From Meira nashicola (Eukaryota; Basidiomycota; Exobasidiomycetes; Exobasidiales; Brachybasidiaceae), in the NCBI GenBank assembly GCA_001600355.1, contig BCJU01000001.1, positions 3,183,178 to 3,247,177 of the forward strand: a stretch of 64,000 bases of DNA, given 5' to 3'. The notes below the pieces were generated by a model, which had not been told where the DNA came from, ran no database searches, and saw only the letters and a program-made list of their open reading frames with translations. How positions within the stretch are numbered: position 1 is the stretch's first letter; every line of letters starts with the position of its first letter. The position numbers were made by a program, and so were the translations under genes. Of the stretch, positions 21,748 to 33,254 are shown one piece after another.

Positions 21748-24700
21748 CTTTATGGCTTCCTCCTCACTTTGATGAGTGAATTTAGCCGAACTATGTACGA
21801 ATTGAAAGTCGTTTCGTTAAATGCGATTCTAAGATTTTAGGAAGAAGATGAAAGCAGAAGTCTTGGCCTGCAAGATGAGTCTTGATGTGAAATAGACTAC
21901 GTCTACAAACAAACGACATACTCTAAGTGTGGATATGCGTGCGTGTACGCGCATAGGCAGGCGTATGTCGTTTTTTAGTACCACCACTACACGTGCCAGA
22001 GCTCCATCCATCCTCATCAGATATTTCGCCCTCTGCCATTTAGATATATTCATTGCACTGCACATTTCACTTTATTATCTTATTCGCCAAATTCTCATCA
22101 ATAGAGAATTATTTCTTCGTACATCGCTTATCTTTTACGTCAGTCGTCGATATATCAAGCAGCGAGATCTACGTTTAGAAAGCGCGATGAAGTGCATACT
22201 ATCACGGAAGGAACTCTTATCAAGAAATATCATCGAGAACCCAGATTACTTTCATGCTGGTTGAAAGCTTATTTAATTTGCTAAGAAATAATTTTTGACG
22301 TGATTTATAATGGATGGAATACAATGTGATCTTCTAAGAATGGTTTGAATTGATTAAGTAAGCGTTCCCACATTGTAGAAGCGTATCCATTTGCCGGTAT
22401 AGTCTCATATATTGGTACAATACTAAATTAAGCTTTGGAAATGCATAGAAGAATTTTCGAACTCCATCTTAGTCTGATCGAAAACGGTGAATTGAGAAGG
22501 GTTATGTACTTGTTTCAGATTCACATACATACATAAGAAGTAAATGAAAAAGGAGAAATATGTATAACAACTGTCAGATAGAACGGTGAATATGTGTGAT
22601 AAGTAGTAAAACATTGAGCCCAAATCGGGAAATCTTGCAAAAGTATATACTGATAATGCATGTTCTGTCTCACAATTTCATTCTAACAATAAGACCCGCT
22701 CTCATATTCATATATTCTAGAATTCATACCCACGAAATTAGCGTGATTTTCATTGTACACTTTCGTACACGCGCCGGCCTTGCGCAGCGCGCTTTTATGC
22801 GAACGGCACCCGTTCAATGACAAAAAAAAGCTTAAAAAAGTCCGGTTTGATTCATTTTCTTGACGCATTTAAACATGAGTGTGAGACAAAACATTGTTTG
22901 AACTTCGATCACTTTCATTATACCATTAAACTTTTAGCGAAAACAATGATCCATTGATTCAAACCTTTACCACGGATACCCGAACTCGCATTCCTTACCG
23001 TGGGATGGACGGAGAGGTGCGGAAAACGTCAAAACTCGATCAATACATAGTTTGCAACGTCAAGGTGATGCAATGCAATCTGCACACCATACCGTAGGTA
23101 AAGCTCTGTCTGACGCCTACTCTTCTCCTTGCGTGTACCTATTTGCTTATATGTACAATGTCGGACCCTAAAGAGTGTAAGAGGTATGTATGTGCAAGTG
23201 GGGGGACGCGTTGGGTGACAGAGCCAGCCACTTTAACATACATAATAATCGCAATAGACTAAGTCAGTCTCTTTTTTCTTTTCTCCATGCTTCCCGATAT
23301 AAACGATATAGCCTATCTCTAAGACCATAGTGAATGATATATCATTCCTCCCCCGCCTCTACTATATCCAGGATCTTAGACTAGTTTGATTAACGTAGAA
23401 TCAATTGCTTGACGGATGCAGACGAATAGCGTAAAGATTAAAAACAATATTTAGAGGCTAGCCTAAGAATGTGAACGGCATATGCTTTTCCTTTCCAAAT
23501 TTCCCCCGGAAGAAATCGAATAGAATATGTGTATTTGGGATGCAAACACTAAACAAACAATCTTTTTAAACCCAATTATACATATGTAATACACTTACAT
23601 ATCCTTTTTTTTTTTTTCGGAAACACGCATTTGTACACTTTTGTTTAACAAACAATAACGCGGCTGCACGCGCAGCGCGTTTTTTTTTGATTTACGTTCA
23701 CTGTTCATGTGCATAATAAGCATGAAATTTCATTAATGCATTTGCAAGTAAGGTTCCGACTTGTGGCGCTGAACAAATACAACCAAGGCAAGTGCGTGAT
23801 ATCGAGGTTGGACGACCTGAGGAAAAGTGGGGAGGATATGATCTGTCACATCTCTCTTTTTAGACCTTCATTCAAAGGGTCAGTCAGGTTCCATCGCATA
23901 TCCTACAAATTATGAATGTTGATATGCATGATCCTGGTTATGTTTTTGGGTAAGACACCCATATAATCATAATTCCAACCAACAGCTTTTTTCTATTTCA
24001 ATTTTGATCGGATTGAGAATAATTTTTGTTTGTAAGGCACAAATTAGCCGAACTTTAATTTATGTGTGTGTGTACATGCAATAAACGCGTTTTGCACTTT
24101 TTTGCAACAATGTCAAGACACTTGGCACAATAACGCGAGCTAGATAATTAGCGTACTTGACGAATGCGCTCGTTAATTAAATTCTTGCATATAATGAACA
24201 AACGTTAATACGCAACGCAAATGCTACCTGCATCTCGCTTGAACAAAAGGTAATTTTGCTTGTTTTAATAACATTCAATCGGGAATTAAGTGGCACATCT
24301 TTGCCATTGGATGTACCTATGCATGTACATGCAAACCATTTTCCATCTCTCATTCACAAAACGACGGACGTCAATCGGCGGGTGATTCGGTAGACACGTC
24401 TGCTTGTTTGTTTGTAATCATTTGCATAACAACCTTTTTTTTTCGTCATCGTCACCACCATCATCATCAATCTCGTTTCGCCTACCGCCATCGTTTCGGA
24501 TTATCGATCGATACAGAGCGCGTTGCTTTACGTCGTCTCGCTTTATACGCCTTCTTTTCGATCGATTGATTCGCAATTGGTCATCTTTGTTTAGTTTTGG
24601 GTGGGTCTCCTTTTTTGTATAGGTAAGTTGAAATTGAAAAGTAGTGGAGGATTGTCGTTCTAGCATTCGGAGTGGGAAAGATGGGGGTTACTTTGCATCA

Positions 24701-26064
24701 TCGATCAGCGGCTACCTTGGACTTCCAGAATTGAGATTCCAGGCTCTCTCTCTCAATCTCTCCCACAGCAATTTGCTCGAGATGAGACGCGGTTCCGTCT
24801 TTTTTTGCGATGTCGATTCAGAAAGAGCGAAATGATGAATGCGCCCGCGGATGTATTCCAGCAATCTTGATCTTGAACAGGGTCGAAAAAGAATTGAGAT
24901 ATGGTTCAATTTACGCCGCTTCTGTATCGACGGCTAGAACGTTGAATTCCTGTCAAAAGAGGCTATATTATTTTGTTACTTAATCGCGTACACAAAGATG
25001 ACAAAGGAAAACGGAGCATTTTCTTTTTTTGAAATGATTTGTTTTCCATCTTTTTGCGCAAAACAATATCTGCCCTCGAAAAAGGCTAATTTTACGACGT
25101 CAAAACAAGGACAAAAAATAACCCAACAGAAAAAAAAGTGGAATTACGGCTTCCGCTTTTTGATGAATCGTCACACCGCTTTCGCCTTTGTCTCATGCTA
25201 AACACCGCCGCGATTGATTCGGACGCTGAAACAGTCTACATTCAGCGAAGGATACCTTTTCGATGGCTTTTTATGAGATAGAGCGGATAACGAATCGTTC
25301 GCAAAATTACACTCAGTAACATTCATCTTGAGTGCAAAAGTGATCGAGAACGTTTCTCTTGATTACTACGACCCTGCCGTGTCTCTACTCTCTATCTTGT
25401 TGGTGTATCTATACGATATCGTACCAAGTCTTTAAGGGCACGTCGTTATCTCTCTTCGCTTCCTTTCCACGCTCAAAGTGCAAGAGATGTCAGCTTTTTA
25501 AAAGTAGTAACAGCGACTGACTGACCGACCATTTTACTCCGCTTCTCTCCTAACCTTTTCTCGACCAACGATTCTTCAACGCTTCTTATCTACGATTCGC
25601 TGCAATGCAATTCTGCCACTCTTGAAAACATAACAGAGATTCTAATTGCTGTTTTGCTTTCGCCTTTGCGACTTTCATCGCCACACTCAATTTTGGGATC
25701 GAATTTCGCTTTTTCTTTATCATTTGATTTTGTGAGTATCACTGAACAAACTCAGAGCAATCATAATAAACATCATTACTACGCGGCTCTTCTCTCAAGA
25801 GAGGGGACGCCTTTTTACGCTTGGCGTTGCTACCGATGGGAGACCGAGATTAGTATGCCGTTCTTTTGAATGATTACATATCTGTTGTCCATCATTGAGC
25901 AAAAACAATGCACTTGATCTCACGACTTTGCTTGCTATCAGCATTAAAGCTGTCACAACGGCCTTCCTTTGAAATGATGATCTCAAATTTATACTTTGTA
26001 TTTATATACTAACATCGTCTCTTCTCACTACCTTCACATTTTTCCATCTAGATTTCACAAAACA
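21748..26064. other. 4.3 kb gene-poor region and long leader
   Basis: The longest stretch without a supportable gene. Only short frames without recognisable content occur. The last 1.7 kb (24400-26064) is pyrimidine-rich with many TCTTTC/TCATC runs, like a long 5' leader, and includes a good candidate leader intron (25732-26051). ACGCGT occurs near 23206 and 24087. No tRNA or 5S gene was found on reading both strands for B-box-like sequences. Confidence 0.5.
25732..26051 (+). other. Candidate 5'-leader intron of the MTD1-forkhead gene
   Basis: GTGAGT at 25732, a perfect TACTAAC branch site at 26007-26013, a pyrimidine tract and the acceptor CCATCTAG ending at 26051, 13 bases before the ATG. 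Length 320 nt, almost the same as the actin intron. The acceptor side is strong; the donor is one of several possible. Confidence 0.6.
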
Positions 26065-29000
26065 ATGACAGTTCAACAAGCCGGTCAATCGACCGCTCAA
26101 GGTCAAACTTCTTCCAGCACAGAAAATGCACAAATGGGAAGACTGGCCTCAGCAGTATCAATCGCTGGCCCTTTTCAATCCTCAATAGCAGGAGCAATCG
26201 CCGCTAGAAGGCAAAACGGTCAAACTATCCCCAAATTGATTGGTATTCTAGCTACTCCTAGTCCACCGAGCGTGGCATATGCTCAATGGACAAAGAAAGC
26301 ATGTGAGCAAGTTGGAATAGAATTTGAAATATGGCAAACATGGTCTGAAAGCGACAAGAAAGAGGATGCAATGGATGGTATTGAAGAGCAGACATCACAG
26401 CAAAGGCCCAACTCCGATCTTGAGGCTGATGTAGAAGATCTAATTATTGCTGCTAATGCGAATGATTCTATTCACGGCATTATGGTCTATTATCCAATCT
26501 TCGGTGGCCGTCAAGATACATATCTTCAACAAATCGTTGACCCTCGTAAAGATGTAGAAGGATTGCATTTCAGTTACTGCTTCAATATGTACCATAACAT
26601 TCGATGGATCAACCCTTCACAATTGGGAGGCGCACCCGGGACCACAATTGAAGCATCTTCTGGATCAGCAGATAGAGAAGAAAGTATTCCGCCGGGGTAT
26701 GCAAAATCAATCTTGCCTTGCACGCCTTTGGCTGTGGTGAAATGTTTAGAAAGTTTGGGTGCATACGATAAATCGCTTCCTTATGGAGACCGTCTTTTCG
26801 GTAAAACGATCACAGTTGTCAATCGTTCTGAAGTGGTTGGAAGACCCTTAGCAGCTCTATTGAGCAACGACGGCGCAAAAGTTTACAGCGTAGACTTGGA
26901 TTCCGTACAAGAATTTAACAAACGTGCAAAGTACGAAAGTGATCGTCAACCTTCAAAAACTGTCTTATCAGCCCGTGAACAAAATGCCTCCCATCGATTA
27001 AGACCTTCACATATCGTTCGAACATGCGATTTAAATTTGCAAGAATGTATTGCTGCTTCGGATGTTGTCATTTCTGGCGTGCCAGCAGCCTCGTTCAAAA
27101 TTCAAACTGAATGGGTCAAGCCAGGAACGGTGACAGTAAATTTCAGTAGTGAGAAGAATTTCGAAAAAGACGTTCGTACTCGTGCTGCAATTCATTTACC
27201 AGCAATTGGTAAAACTACGATTGCAATGCTTCAACGCAATTTGTTGAGACTAGTGGAGTACCGTGAATTGAGCATTTCAGAACCACTCAATAAAATTCAG
27301 GGCTCTGGAGATTCAGGATCAGCACCTCCACCACCACCAAATGGACGTTCACAAGGAGGGAAAGATGAACAGAACGAAAGCTCAGAACGCCATCAATTTT
27401 CAACTTCCAAACCAAATGGAAATGGAAACAATAGCGCGCCATCAGGTGACGGACAGAAGTCACATGGAAGTAGTGCACCAAAAGATTCACAAGGTGACGT
27501 AGAGATGGACGAAGATGGTGTTCAAAGAAGTGATCAATTGAAACAACAAGGTGCAGAAGCTCGTCCATCAGGTCAAATCTTGCCTCCTCCACCTCCTGGA
27601 TCGCTTCATCAGCAAGGCAACTCATCGCACCACCCATCTATGCCTCCAGGTCTTGGTTCAACAAACGCATTGCATATTCAAAGAGAGCGTGCCAGTACCC
27701 TGTCAATGTTGAGACCTGATCGTGTACAAGGAAGTCCAAATGGACCTCTTCGTCCATTACCGCCACATGGATCTCAATCGAATCCCAATGCTTGGGAATG
27801 GCGTAGTCCAAGCACTCGAAGTGACAGTATAGGTGGACCGATTGGCTCTGCACAATCACCACCTTTTGGCGCAATGAGAGCTGCACATTCTTCTGCCTCT
27901 GAGCAATCCCCGTTATTGTTTGCTCCCATTGGCAATCAACAAAGTCAACCTGGATCACAACAGCATAATCCGCAAGGAAACAGGGTCCCAATGCAACACC
28001 GATCAAGCTTTCGATCGAGTTCCATCTCCTCACCTCGTTCAGAAACACCCGTTTCGCCCTTGATCATCGATGGATTATCGGTAGAAGACACTACTACTTC
28101 TTCAAGCGCTGGAGGTGGCTCACAAAGAATGAGTTGGGATTCTGGTACCCCTCATACACCACACGACATGATGGAAGTTCCTTTACCACTTTCTGCAGGA
28201 TCAAACGGCAGTAGTCAAGCAAGCAATAGAAACGTGCCTTCCGTTTTGGGTCGTCCAAACCGTAGCGAATCGATGGGCTATCCTCACGGTCATCATCCAA
28301 GACATTCTCATGGTAATCATCCAGGATTCGCTCATGGACCGCAAGGAGCCATGACACCAACGGATGATAAAGTTGCTCTTGAAATGGAAGGTCGTCCTCA
28401 TCCCATGCAAGTTTATGGCTCACCTTATGTTGGTCAGATGAATCAACATGCCCAATTGACTTCTCAACAACCACCTGCACATATGCAAGGACGTCCAATG
28501 ATGATCATGCCTCAAGATCGTATCGCACATAGCCGTCGTCGTCGTAGACCTCCGTTCAGTTATTCTTCTCTGATTGCACAAGCGATTGCTTCTGCTCCGG
28601 AAGGAAGGATGACACTACGTGAGATTTATACGTGGATTAGTAATGCTTACCCTGATTTGTATAGCATGGAAGGATCTGAGGGATCTGGATGGCAAAATAC
28701 AGTTCGTCATAATTTAAGCTTGAACAAAGCTTTTATTAAAGTTGCAAGGACTGCACAAGATATCTATGATAGCTGTTCGAGCGGTTTGCCAAACCTCAGT
28801 CAACAAGCTCGCGGAAAAGGTGGCTGGTGGATGTTAGATCCTAACGTAAACCCTGCAACTATTGGCGCAACTGGTAAGGAAGAAGAAGAATTCCTCGGAG
28901 GACCTGATACGATTCGTACACAACGGAGAAGACGAACAAATAGTTTTGCAGCTTCTGTTGCTTCCGAAGATGGAATGGGTAGCTCGGGTGATTTACTTTC

Positions 29001-29994
29001 ACCTATGGGTGCTTATCCTCAAGTACAATTGCATTCACATAGCCAAGGTATGTCTGGAGCTCCATCTGTGTTACAAATGCGCGGACGAGCATACACTACG
29101 ACCACAATGCCGAATGAAGAAATGGAAGGAGGTAATGCACCTTCTGTTTTAGCACGTCCACGATCTGCCGATCGCCCGATCTCACATGAAGGACCTCACG
29201 GTCAATCCAATAGCTTTGCGCCCATAGCAAGCGGTGTTGTTGGACACATTGGCGATCATGACGTTGCTCGTCATTTAATCGGCAGAACCCGTCCACGTGG
29301 TTATACAACGAATTCTGCTGACGTGAATCTTAAAGGAGGATATCCGATGCATATCAACACTCAACATAATGTGCCTGTTCATCAAAATGTCTCTGTTCCA
29401 AATTCTCCTTATGGTCATGGTCCTCAACAACTTCCTCGATCACCAGCAATGCAAGGCAATCAACAATTGTTACCTCCTCCTCCAGGACCTCATTCCAATT
29501 CACGCATGGGTGCATCACCTTCCATGCATGCCGTTCGTTCTTTAGGACCAGCACCAAATTCTACTCATTACCAACAAGTAGAAAAGCAGCCAATGACGCC
29601 TGGTCAAGCTGTATCGCCAAATTTGTATCCTGTCAATAGTCCAAATAAGCGTAAATTACGCTTCGACGGTGAGCCTGGTTTACCTATTCCCGGTCAAGGC
29701 GTACCTCCTCCAGCCTTTTATCCTTCCAGAAACGGTCAAGGGGAATCTGCTGGTCATGCATCTCCCCATCAAAGGTTGAGCATGCCCGCACCATCACCTT
29801 TAGGCGGACAAAAGATGAGCCTTGCTCCACCTCCTATCACCCAAAAGTCCAAATTGGGCGATTTGATGCGTCGTCAAAGTTCAACAGATGAAGGAACTCC
29901 AATTTCATCCGATCAAGGTCGTGAACATGCTTCTGCTACCGTCGAACGTGAAGGTAAAGGTTCTCGCATGTCTATTACTGGCCTGCTTTCTTGA
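26065..29994 (+). CDS. MTD1-type methylenetetrahydrofolate dehydrogenase fused to a forkhead domain
   Basis: One open frame of 1309 residues from the ATG at 26065. Residues about 25-410 are the NAD-dependent cytosolic methylene-THF dehydrogenase of the yeast Mtd1 type: IAGPFQSSIAGAI, GIMVYYPIFGGRQDTYLQQI, DPRKDVEGLHFSYCFNMYHN, KSILPCTPLAVVKCLE, the Rossmann block VVNRSEVVGRPLAALLSNDGA, VVISGVPAASFKI and IGKTTIAMLQRNLLRLVEY. About 415 disordered residues rich in P, S, Q, G and H follow. A forkhead domain then spans about 828-930: RRRPPFSYSSLIAQAI, MTLREIYTWISNAYPDLY, GWQNTVRHNLSLNKAFIKV and GGWWMLDP. The C-terminal 380 residues are disordered. No stop, splice site or second promoter is visible between the parts. 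Either a true bifunctional protein or two products from one locus. Confidence 0.85.
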   Translation: MTVQQAGQSTAQGQTSSSTENAQMGRLASAVSIAGPFQSSIAGAIAARRQNGQTIPKLIGILATPSPPSVAYAQWTKKACEQVGIEFEIWQTWSESDKKEDAMDGIEEQTSQQRPNSDLEADVEDLIIAANANDSIHGIMVYYPIFGGRQDTYLQQIVDPRKDVEGLHFSYCFNMYHNIRWINPSQLGGAPGTTIEASSGSADREESIPPGYAKSILPCTPLAVVKCLESLGAYDKSLPYGDRLFGKTITVVNRSEVVGRPLAALLSNDGAKVYSVDLDSVQEFNKRAKYESDRQPSKTVLSAREQNASHRLRPSHIVRTCDLNLQECIAASDVVISGVPAASFKIQTEWVKPGTVTVNFSSEKNFEKDVRTRAAIHLPAIGKTTIAMLQRNLLRLVEYRELSISEPLNKIQGSGDSGSAPPPPPNGRSQGGKDEQNESSERHQFSTSKPNGNGNNSAPSGDGQKSHGSSAPKDSQGDVEMDEDGVQRSDQLKQQGAEARPSGQILPPPPPGSLHQQGNSSHHPSMPPGLGSTNALHIQRERASTLSMLRPDRVQGSPNGPLRPLPPHGSQSNPNAWEWRSPSTRSDSIGGPIGSAQSPPFGAMRAAHSSASEQSPLLFAPIGNQQSQPGSQQHNPQGNRVPMQHRSSFRSSSISSPRSETPVSPLIIDGLSVEDTTTSSSAGGGSQRMSWDSGTPHTPHDMMEVPLPLSAGSNGSSQASNRNVPSVLGRPNRSESMGYPHGHHPRHSHGNHPGFAHGPQGAMTPTDDKVALEMEGRPHPMQVYGSPYVGQMNQHAQLTSQQPPAHMQGRPMMIMPQDRIAHSRRRRRPPFSYSSLIAQAIASAPEGRMTLREIYTWISNAYPDLYSMEGSEGSGWQNTVRHNLSLNKAFIKVARTAQDIYDSCSSGLPNLSQQARGKGGWWMLDPNVNPATIGATGKEEEEFLGGPDTIRTQRRRRTNSFAASVASEDGMGSSGDLLSPMGAYPQVQLHSHSQGMSGAPSVLQMRGRAYTTTTMPNEEMEGGNAPSVLARPRSADRPISHEGPHGQSNSFAPIASGVVGHIGDHDVARHLIGRTRPRGYTTNSADVNLKGGYPMHINTQHNVPVHQNVSVPNSPYGHGPQQLPRSPAMQGNQQLLPPPPGPHSNSRMGASPSMHAVRSLGPAPNSTHYQQVEKQPMTPGQAVSPNLYPVNSPNKRKLRFDGEPGLPIPGQGVPPPAFYPSRNGQGESAGHASPHQRLSMPAPSPLGGQKMSLAPPPITQKSKLGDLMRRQSSTDEGTPISSDQGREHASATVEREGKGSRMSITGLLS

Positions 29995-30365
29995 AAGTAG
30001 AGAGCAGGAATTCTCATTTTAGCTTTTCTCTATACCTTTTTGTTTTTGTTTGTACTTTTGTTTTAACCAATTTAGACGATTTTTTCTCCTTATGTCATGT
30101 ATTCATATCTACTCTTTGTCTTTTTAGAGCAATTCAAATGATGGATAAACAAGACATTCAATTCAAAAGAAAGTAAGTGAGGCATGACGATGACATTGAT
30201 GAAAAAACAGTATTAGTGACTAAAATGCGATGCTAGTGTAAGTTTTATGAGAATGAGATGAAAGTGCTGTGATGACAAAAGTCTTCGATACATGAAAAAG
30301 GAGGGGAAAGTGAATACAAAAAAACAGACTATGTGAAACCTTCCTTGATGTTTAAAGGAGAAAAC
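29995..30365. other. Convergent 3' region
   Basis: 371 bp between the fusion gene and the PHD gene, both ending here. T-rich after 30020; nothing else is recognised. Confidence 0.5.
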
Positions 30366-33254
30366 TCAACTCCAATCAATTACGTCGTTCAAATCTAATC
30401 CAATCCCTAAGCCTGCCATCATATCTGTAGAAGCATCTCTTCCACGTGCTTTGCTCGTCGTTGTACATCCGCTAGAAGATTTTACAGATCTCGTCTTGGG
30501 TGATTGTTCGATTGTAGAACGTAATTCGACAGGTCCTTGCAAACCATTCAGAACTTCACGTCCACGATTGCCCAAAAATTCAACATTGCTGCCTCCACTG
30601 CCGCCACCCAAGGATCCAAGACGAACTTTTGCCATCCTTCCAGCGCGGGAATGGGTTGTGGTAGGTGACGAGATTGGTGAATAATTGTTAAATCTTGCTC
30701 CTGCAGCACCACCACCGACATTTGTCGTTCGTGCGGTTGGCGTGATTGAAGATTGTAAACGGTGATGTGCATATGGATCGGATGAGAAAGTGGGTGTTTT
30801 GGGGAACGGACTGCTACTTCCAGCATCGTATTCAAATACTCTTTCAGGAGTTGTATCACGCACAGATGAAGATGATACATGTTCACCATTTCCATCAACC
30901 GCAATACGTCGAGCATTTGATGCTTGTCTGGCACGTCGAACAGCACGAGTGTTGCTAGTTGGACTGTTTTGCAAATTGTGCCAACCAGTAAATTCTCCCA
31001 TATCCAAACCGCCAGAGCTGTGAACCAAACTTGGCAATCCGCCACCACCACCTGCCGAATAATCTGAATTGAATCCAGCATCCATCACATGTCGTGTTGG
31101 CGTACTCAAACCCCAAGGTGTTCCTGCATTCGTAGACAAAATTGCACCTCCATTGATGGATGTATTTGATTCTTCGCGGTTATGACGCAACATGCTCGTT
31201 TGCTGTCCCCATGAAGAGGAACCGTGCATGAAACGTGAAGGTGTTGAAAATACATCTTCGAAATCACGCTGTAATCCACTCGTTTCTCTGCGACGGTGTG
31301 TTTGGTTGTGCTGGCTATGAACATTTGTCGTTGCGCCATGGTGATCATTACGAATGCCAAAGCTAGATCCTTGTCGTTGTTTCTTTGGCGTGGATGACAT
31401 TAAACGAGGACTAGGTGTACGTAAATAGGCAGATAATCCAGCCGGTTCACCTACAGAATTGGATAAGGTGTTGTACAAGTCTCCATCGCTATGTGCATGT
31501 GCAAATGCACGATTTTGACGATGGGTAGGTGAGGAATGACTGAAGACATGCATAGAATTGCTGCCGCTCAATCCACTTCCTGACAAATTGCGCTTATGAA
31601 TATGGTGAGATGCTCCCAAACTATTGGAATTGCTCTTGCGCTCTAAGGGTGACCCTTGTTCAGCCAAGTGCCAGCCGTATCTGTTTGCTCGTGCTCTTCC
31701 TGCAACTAAGCTTGCCCGACGGTCATCGGTTGATGTACCAGAGAGTACAACCGGACTGGGTGCAAGTGCAAGGGCTGACGAAAAGGCATGTGCATGTCCA
31801 TCATCTCGTCTTAGATGCATAGGAGTGTCATCTGCTTGATAAAAGACAGGCAATTGACCTTGGCTTAAACGAACTTGTTGACCAGCAAGTGCAGCCGAGC
31901 GTGGGAAAGATGGTGTAACCATCAATCCTCCGCTCAAGCTACTGCCTGGTGTCAAAATTGAAGTTGCTACTTCACAACACAATAAGCAGAACCATTCTTC
32001 TTCTCCCAATGAACTTGCATCTGTGAGACCCATGCAACCCATATGATACCATGAATTGCATCCATCGCACAAGATCATTGGGGTTCCATCGTCTGCACGA
32101 CCACATTGACATCCGATTTGTGCATTTGCTGCTGCGGCGCGCCTGCTCGGTGTTATGAGACCGGTAGAAGATGGAGAAACGGAGTCGGGCAAATGTTGAT
32201 GGCGCAATGAAGAAGGTGTACTAATCTTTGATCTGCGCATCTTGGCAAGTTTGCGTTTCGATGGGGTAGTGGAAGATCCTGCTTTGAGTAAAGGCTTTCT
32301 TCCACGCTTTTTGGGCTTCATAGGTGTGATCGAACTTTCCTGCGAAGAAGCAAAAGCACGAATAATCTCTTCTTGTCGTTTACGATCCATCAAAACTTTT
32401 GCGACCATCGGATGTTGCTGAACTTGTTGTTCAGGTGGTGCATCCTCATCACTATCCTCTTCAAGCCATTGCTGGATTGCCTTTCTCTTCTTTTCGTTAC
32501 GACCTGTAAGGTGTTGACTAGCCCGTGACCATGGCCCCTCGATCGAATCGGGCCAGTTTAATGTCGGCATATTGACACCTTCCAAGCGTGGCTTATACTT
32601 ATCATTGGATAGATTATCCAGATCCAGTAATGATGCAGTCTTTGACGATTGTGCTTTTGTACTTCGTGGTAAATTTGCAGTGGCCTCACGCATGATCGCC
32701 AAAAGTGAGGCATGTCTATTTTGATTGTTCTTCAATCCTTCCTTTGAGTCACTTTCAGAATGAGGATCGGTTAGGAATGAATGAATGCTTGAGTCAAAAG
32801 TGTCATCTTCTGGCTGTGTGAGCGAAGTTTGATGGGTAGTCGTAGACTCAGCACTGAGTCCAGCACTGCTGCTGCTACTTCCGCTGCTGCTTGCGGTATC
32901 GACCGTTCGAGAGCTCTGCTCAGAAACACCTTTGATCTGTAATGCTTCACTACGATGAATTGCCATTCGTCCCATATTGGGAACGTCGACGGCAATGAGA
33001 GCTGATTGGTGAGGCTGAAAATTTTGGTTGTACAGTCTTGGCTGATCGAATGCGGCCAAGAGTTTTGATCGTGATGCTTTGATTGTGCTGGGAGAAGAGA
33101 GAGATGTTGTTGCATTGTTTGTCGTACTAGAGATGGTTGTAGAAGTGATTGCTAAATCTCCATCATGATCCACTAAAACTTTGATGGCATGATCCTTATT
33201 CATCAAAGCCGCTGAAGCACGGCCTTGTGAATCGACAAGTTGAGGGTGTTGCAT
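30366..33254 (-). CDS. PHD-finger protein with AT-hook-like motif
   Basis: 962 residues from the ATG at 33254, mostly disordered and Ser-rich. One PHD finger lies at about 378-426: CQCGRADDGTPMILCDGCNSWYH, then GCMGL and WFCLLCC, giving the C4-H-C3 zinc ligands. Just before it are basic DNA-binding-like motifs, KKRGRKPLLK (AT-hook core RGRKP) and KRKLAKMRRSK. PHD fingers of this form often read histone H3 lysine methylation; the WY pair could line an aromatic cage, but specificity cannot be judged. No catalytic domain is visible. I do not recognise an orthologue; a subunit of a histone-modifying complex is a guess. Confidence 0.8.
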   Translation of the reverse strand: MQHPQLVDSQGRASAALMNKDHAIKVLVDHDGDLAITSTTISSTTNNATTSLSSPSTIKASRSKLLAAFDQPRLYNQNFQPHQSALIAVDVPNMGRMAIHRSEALQIKGVSEQSSRTVDTASSSGSSSSSAGLSAESTTTHQTSLTQPEDDTFDSSIHSFLTDPHSESDSKEGLKNNQNRHASLLAIMREATANLPRSTKAQSSKTASLLDLDNLSNDKYKPRLEGVNMPTLNWPDSIEGPWSRASQHLTGRNEKKRKAIQQWLEEDSDEDAPPEQQVQQHPMVAKVLMDRKRQEEIIRAFASSQESSITPMKPKKRGRKPLLKAGSSTTPSKRKLAKMRRSKISTPSSLRHQHLPDSVSPSSTGLITPSRRAAAANAQIGCQCGRADDGTPMILCDGCNSWYHMGCMGLTDASSLGEEEWFCLLCCEVATSILTPGSSLSGGLMVTPSFPRSAALAGQQVRLSQGQLPVFYQADDTPMHLRRDDGHAHAFSSALALAPSPVVLSGTSTDDRRASLVAGRARANRYGWHLAEQGSPLERKSNSNSLGASHHIHKRNLSGSGLSGSNSMHVFSHSSPTHRQNRAFAHAHSDGDLYNTLSNSVGEPAGLSAYLRTPSPRLMSSTPKKQRQGSSFGIRNDHHGATTNVHSQHNQTHRRRETSGLQRDFEDVFSTPSRFMHGSSSWGQQTSMLRHNREESNTSINGGAILSTNAGTPWGLSTPTRHVMDAGFNSDYSAGGGGGLPSLVHSSGGLDMGEFTGWHNLQNSPTSNTRAVRRARQASNARRIAVDGNGEHVSSSSVRDTTPERVFEYDAGSSSPFPKTPTFSSDPYAHHRLQSSITPTARTTNVGGGAAGARFNNYSPISSPTTTHSRAGRMAKVRLGSLGGGSGGSNVEFLGNRGREVLNGLQGPVELRSTIEQSPKTRSVKSSSGCTTTSKARGRDASTDMMAGLGIGLDLNDVIDWS

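Noticed and set aside
21929..22264. 111-codon frame upstream of RPB3
   Set aside because: Arg/Ile/Leu-rich with no family signal; chance frame in A+T-rich DNA.
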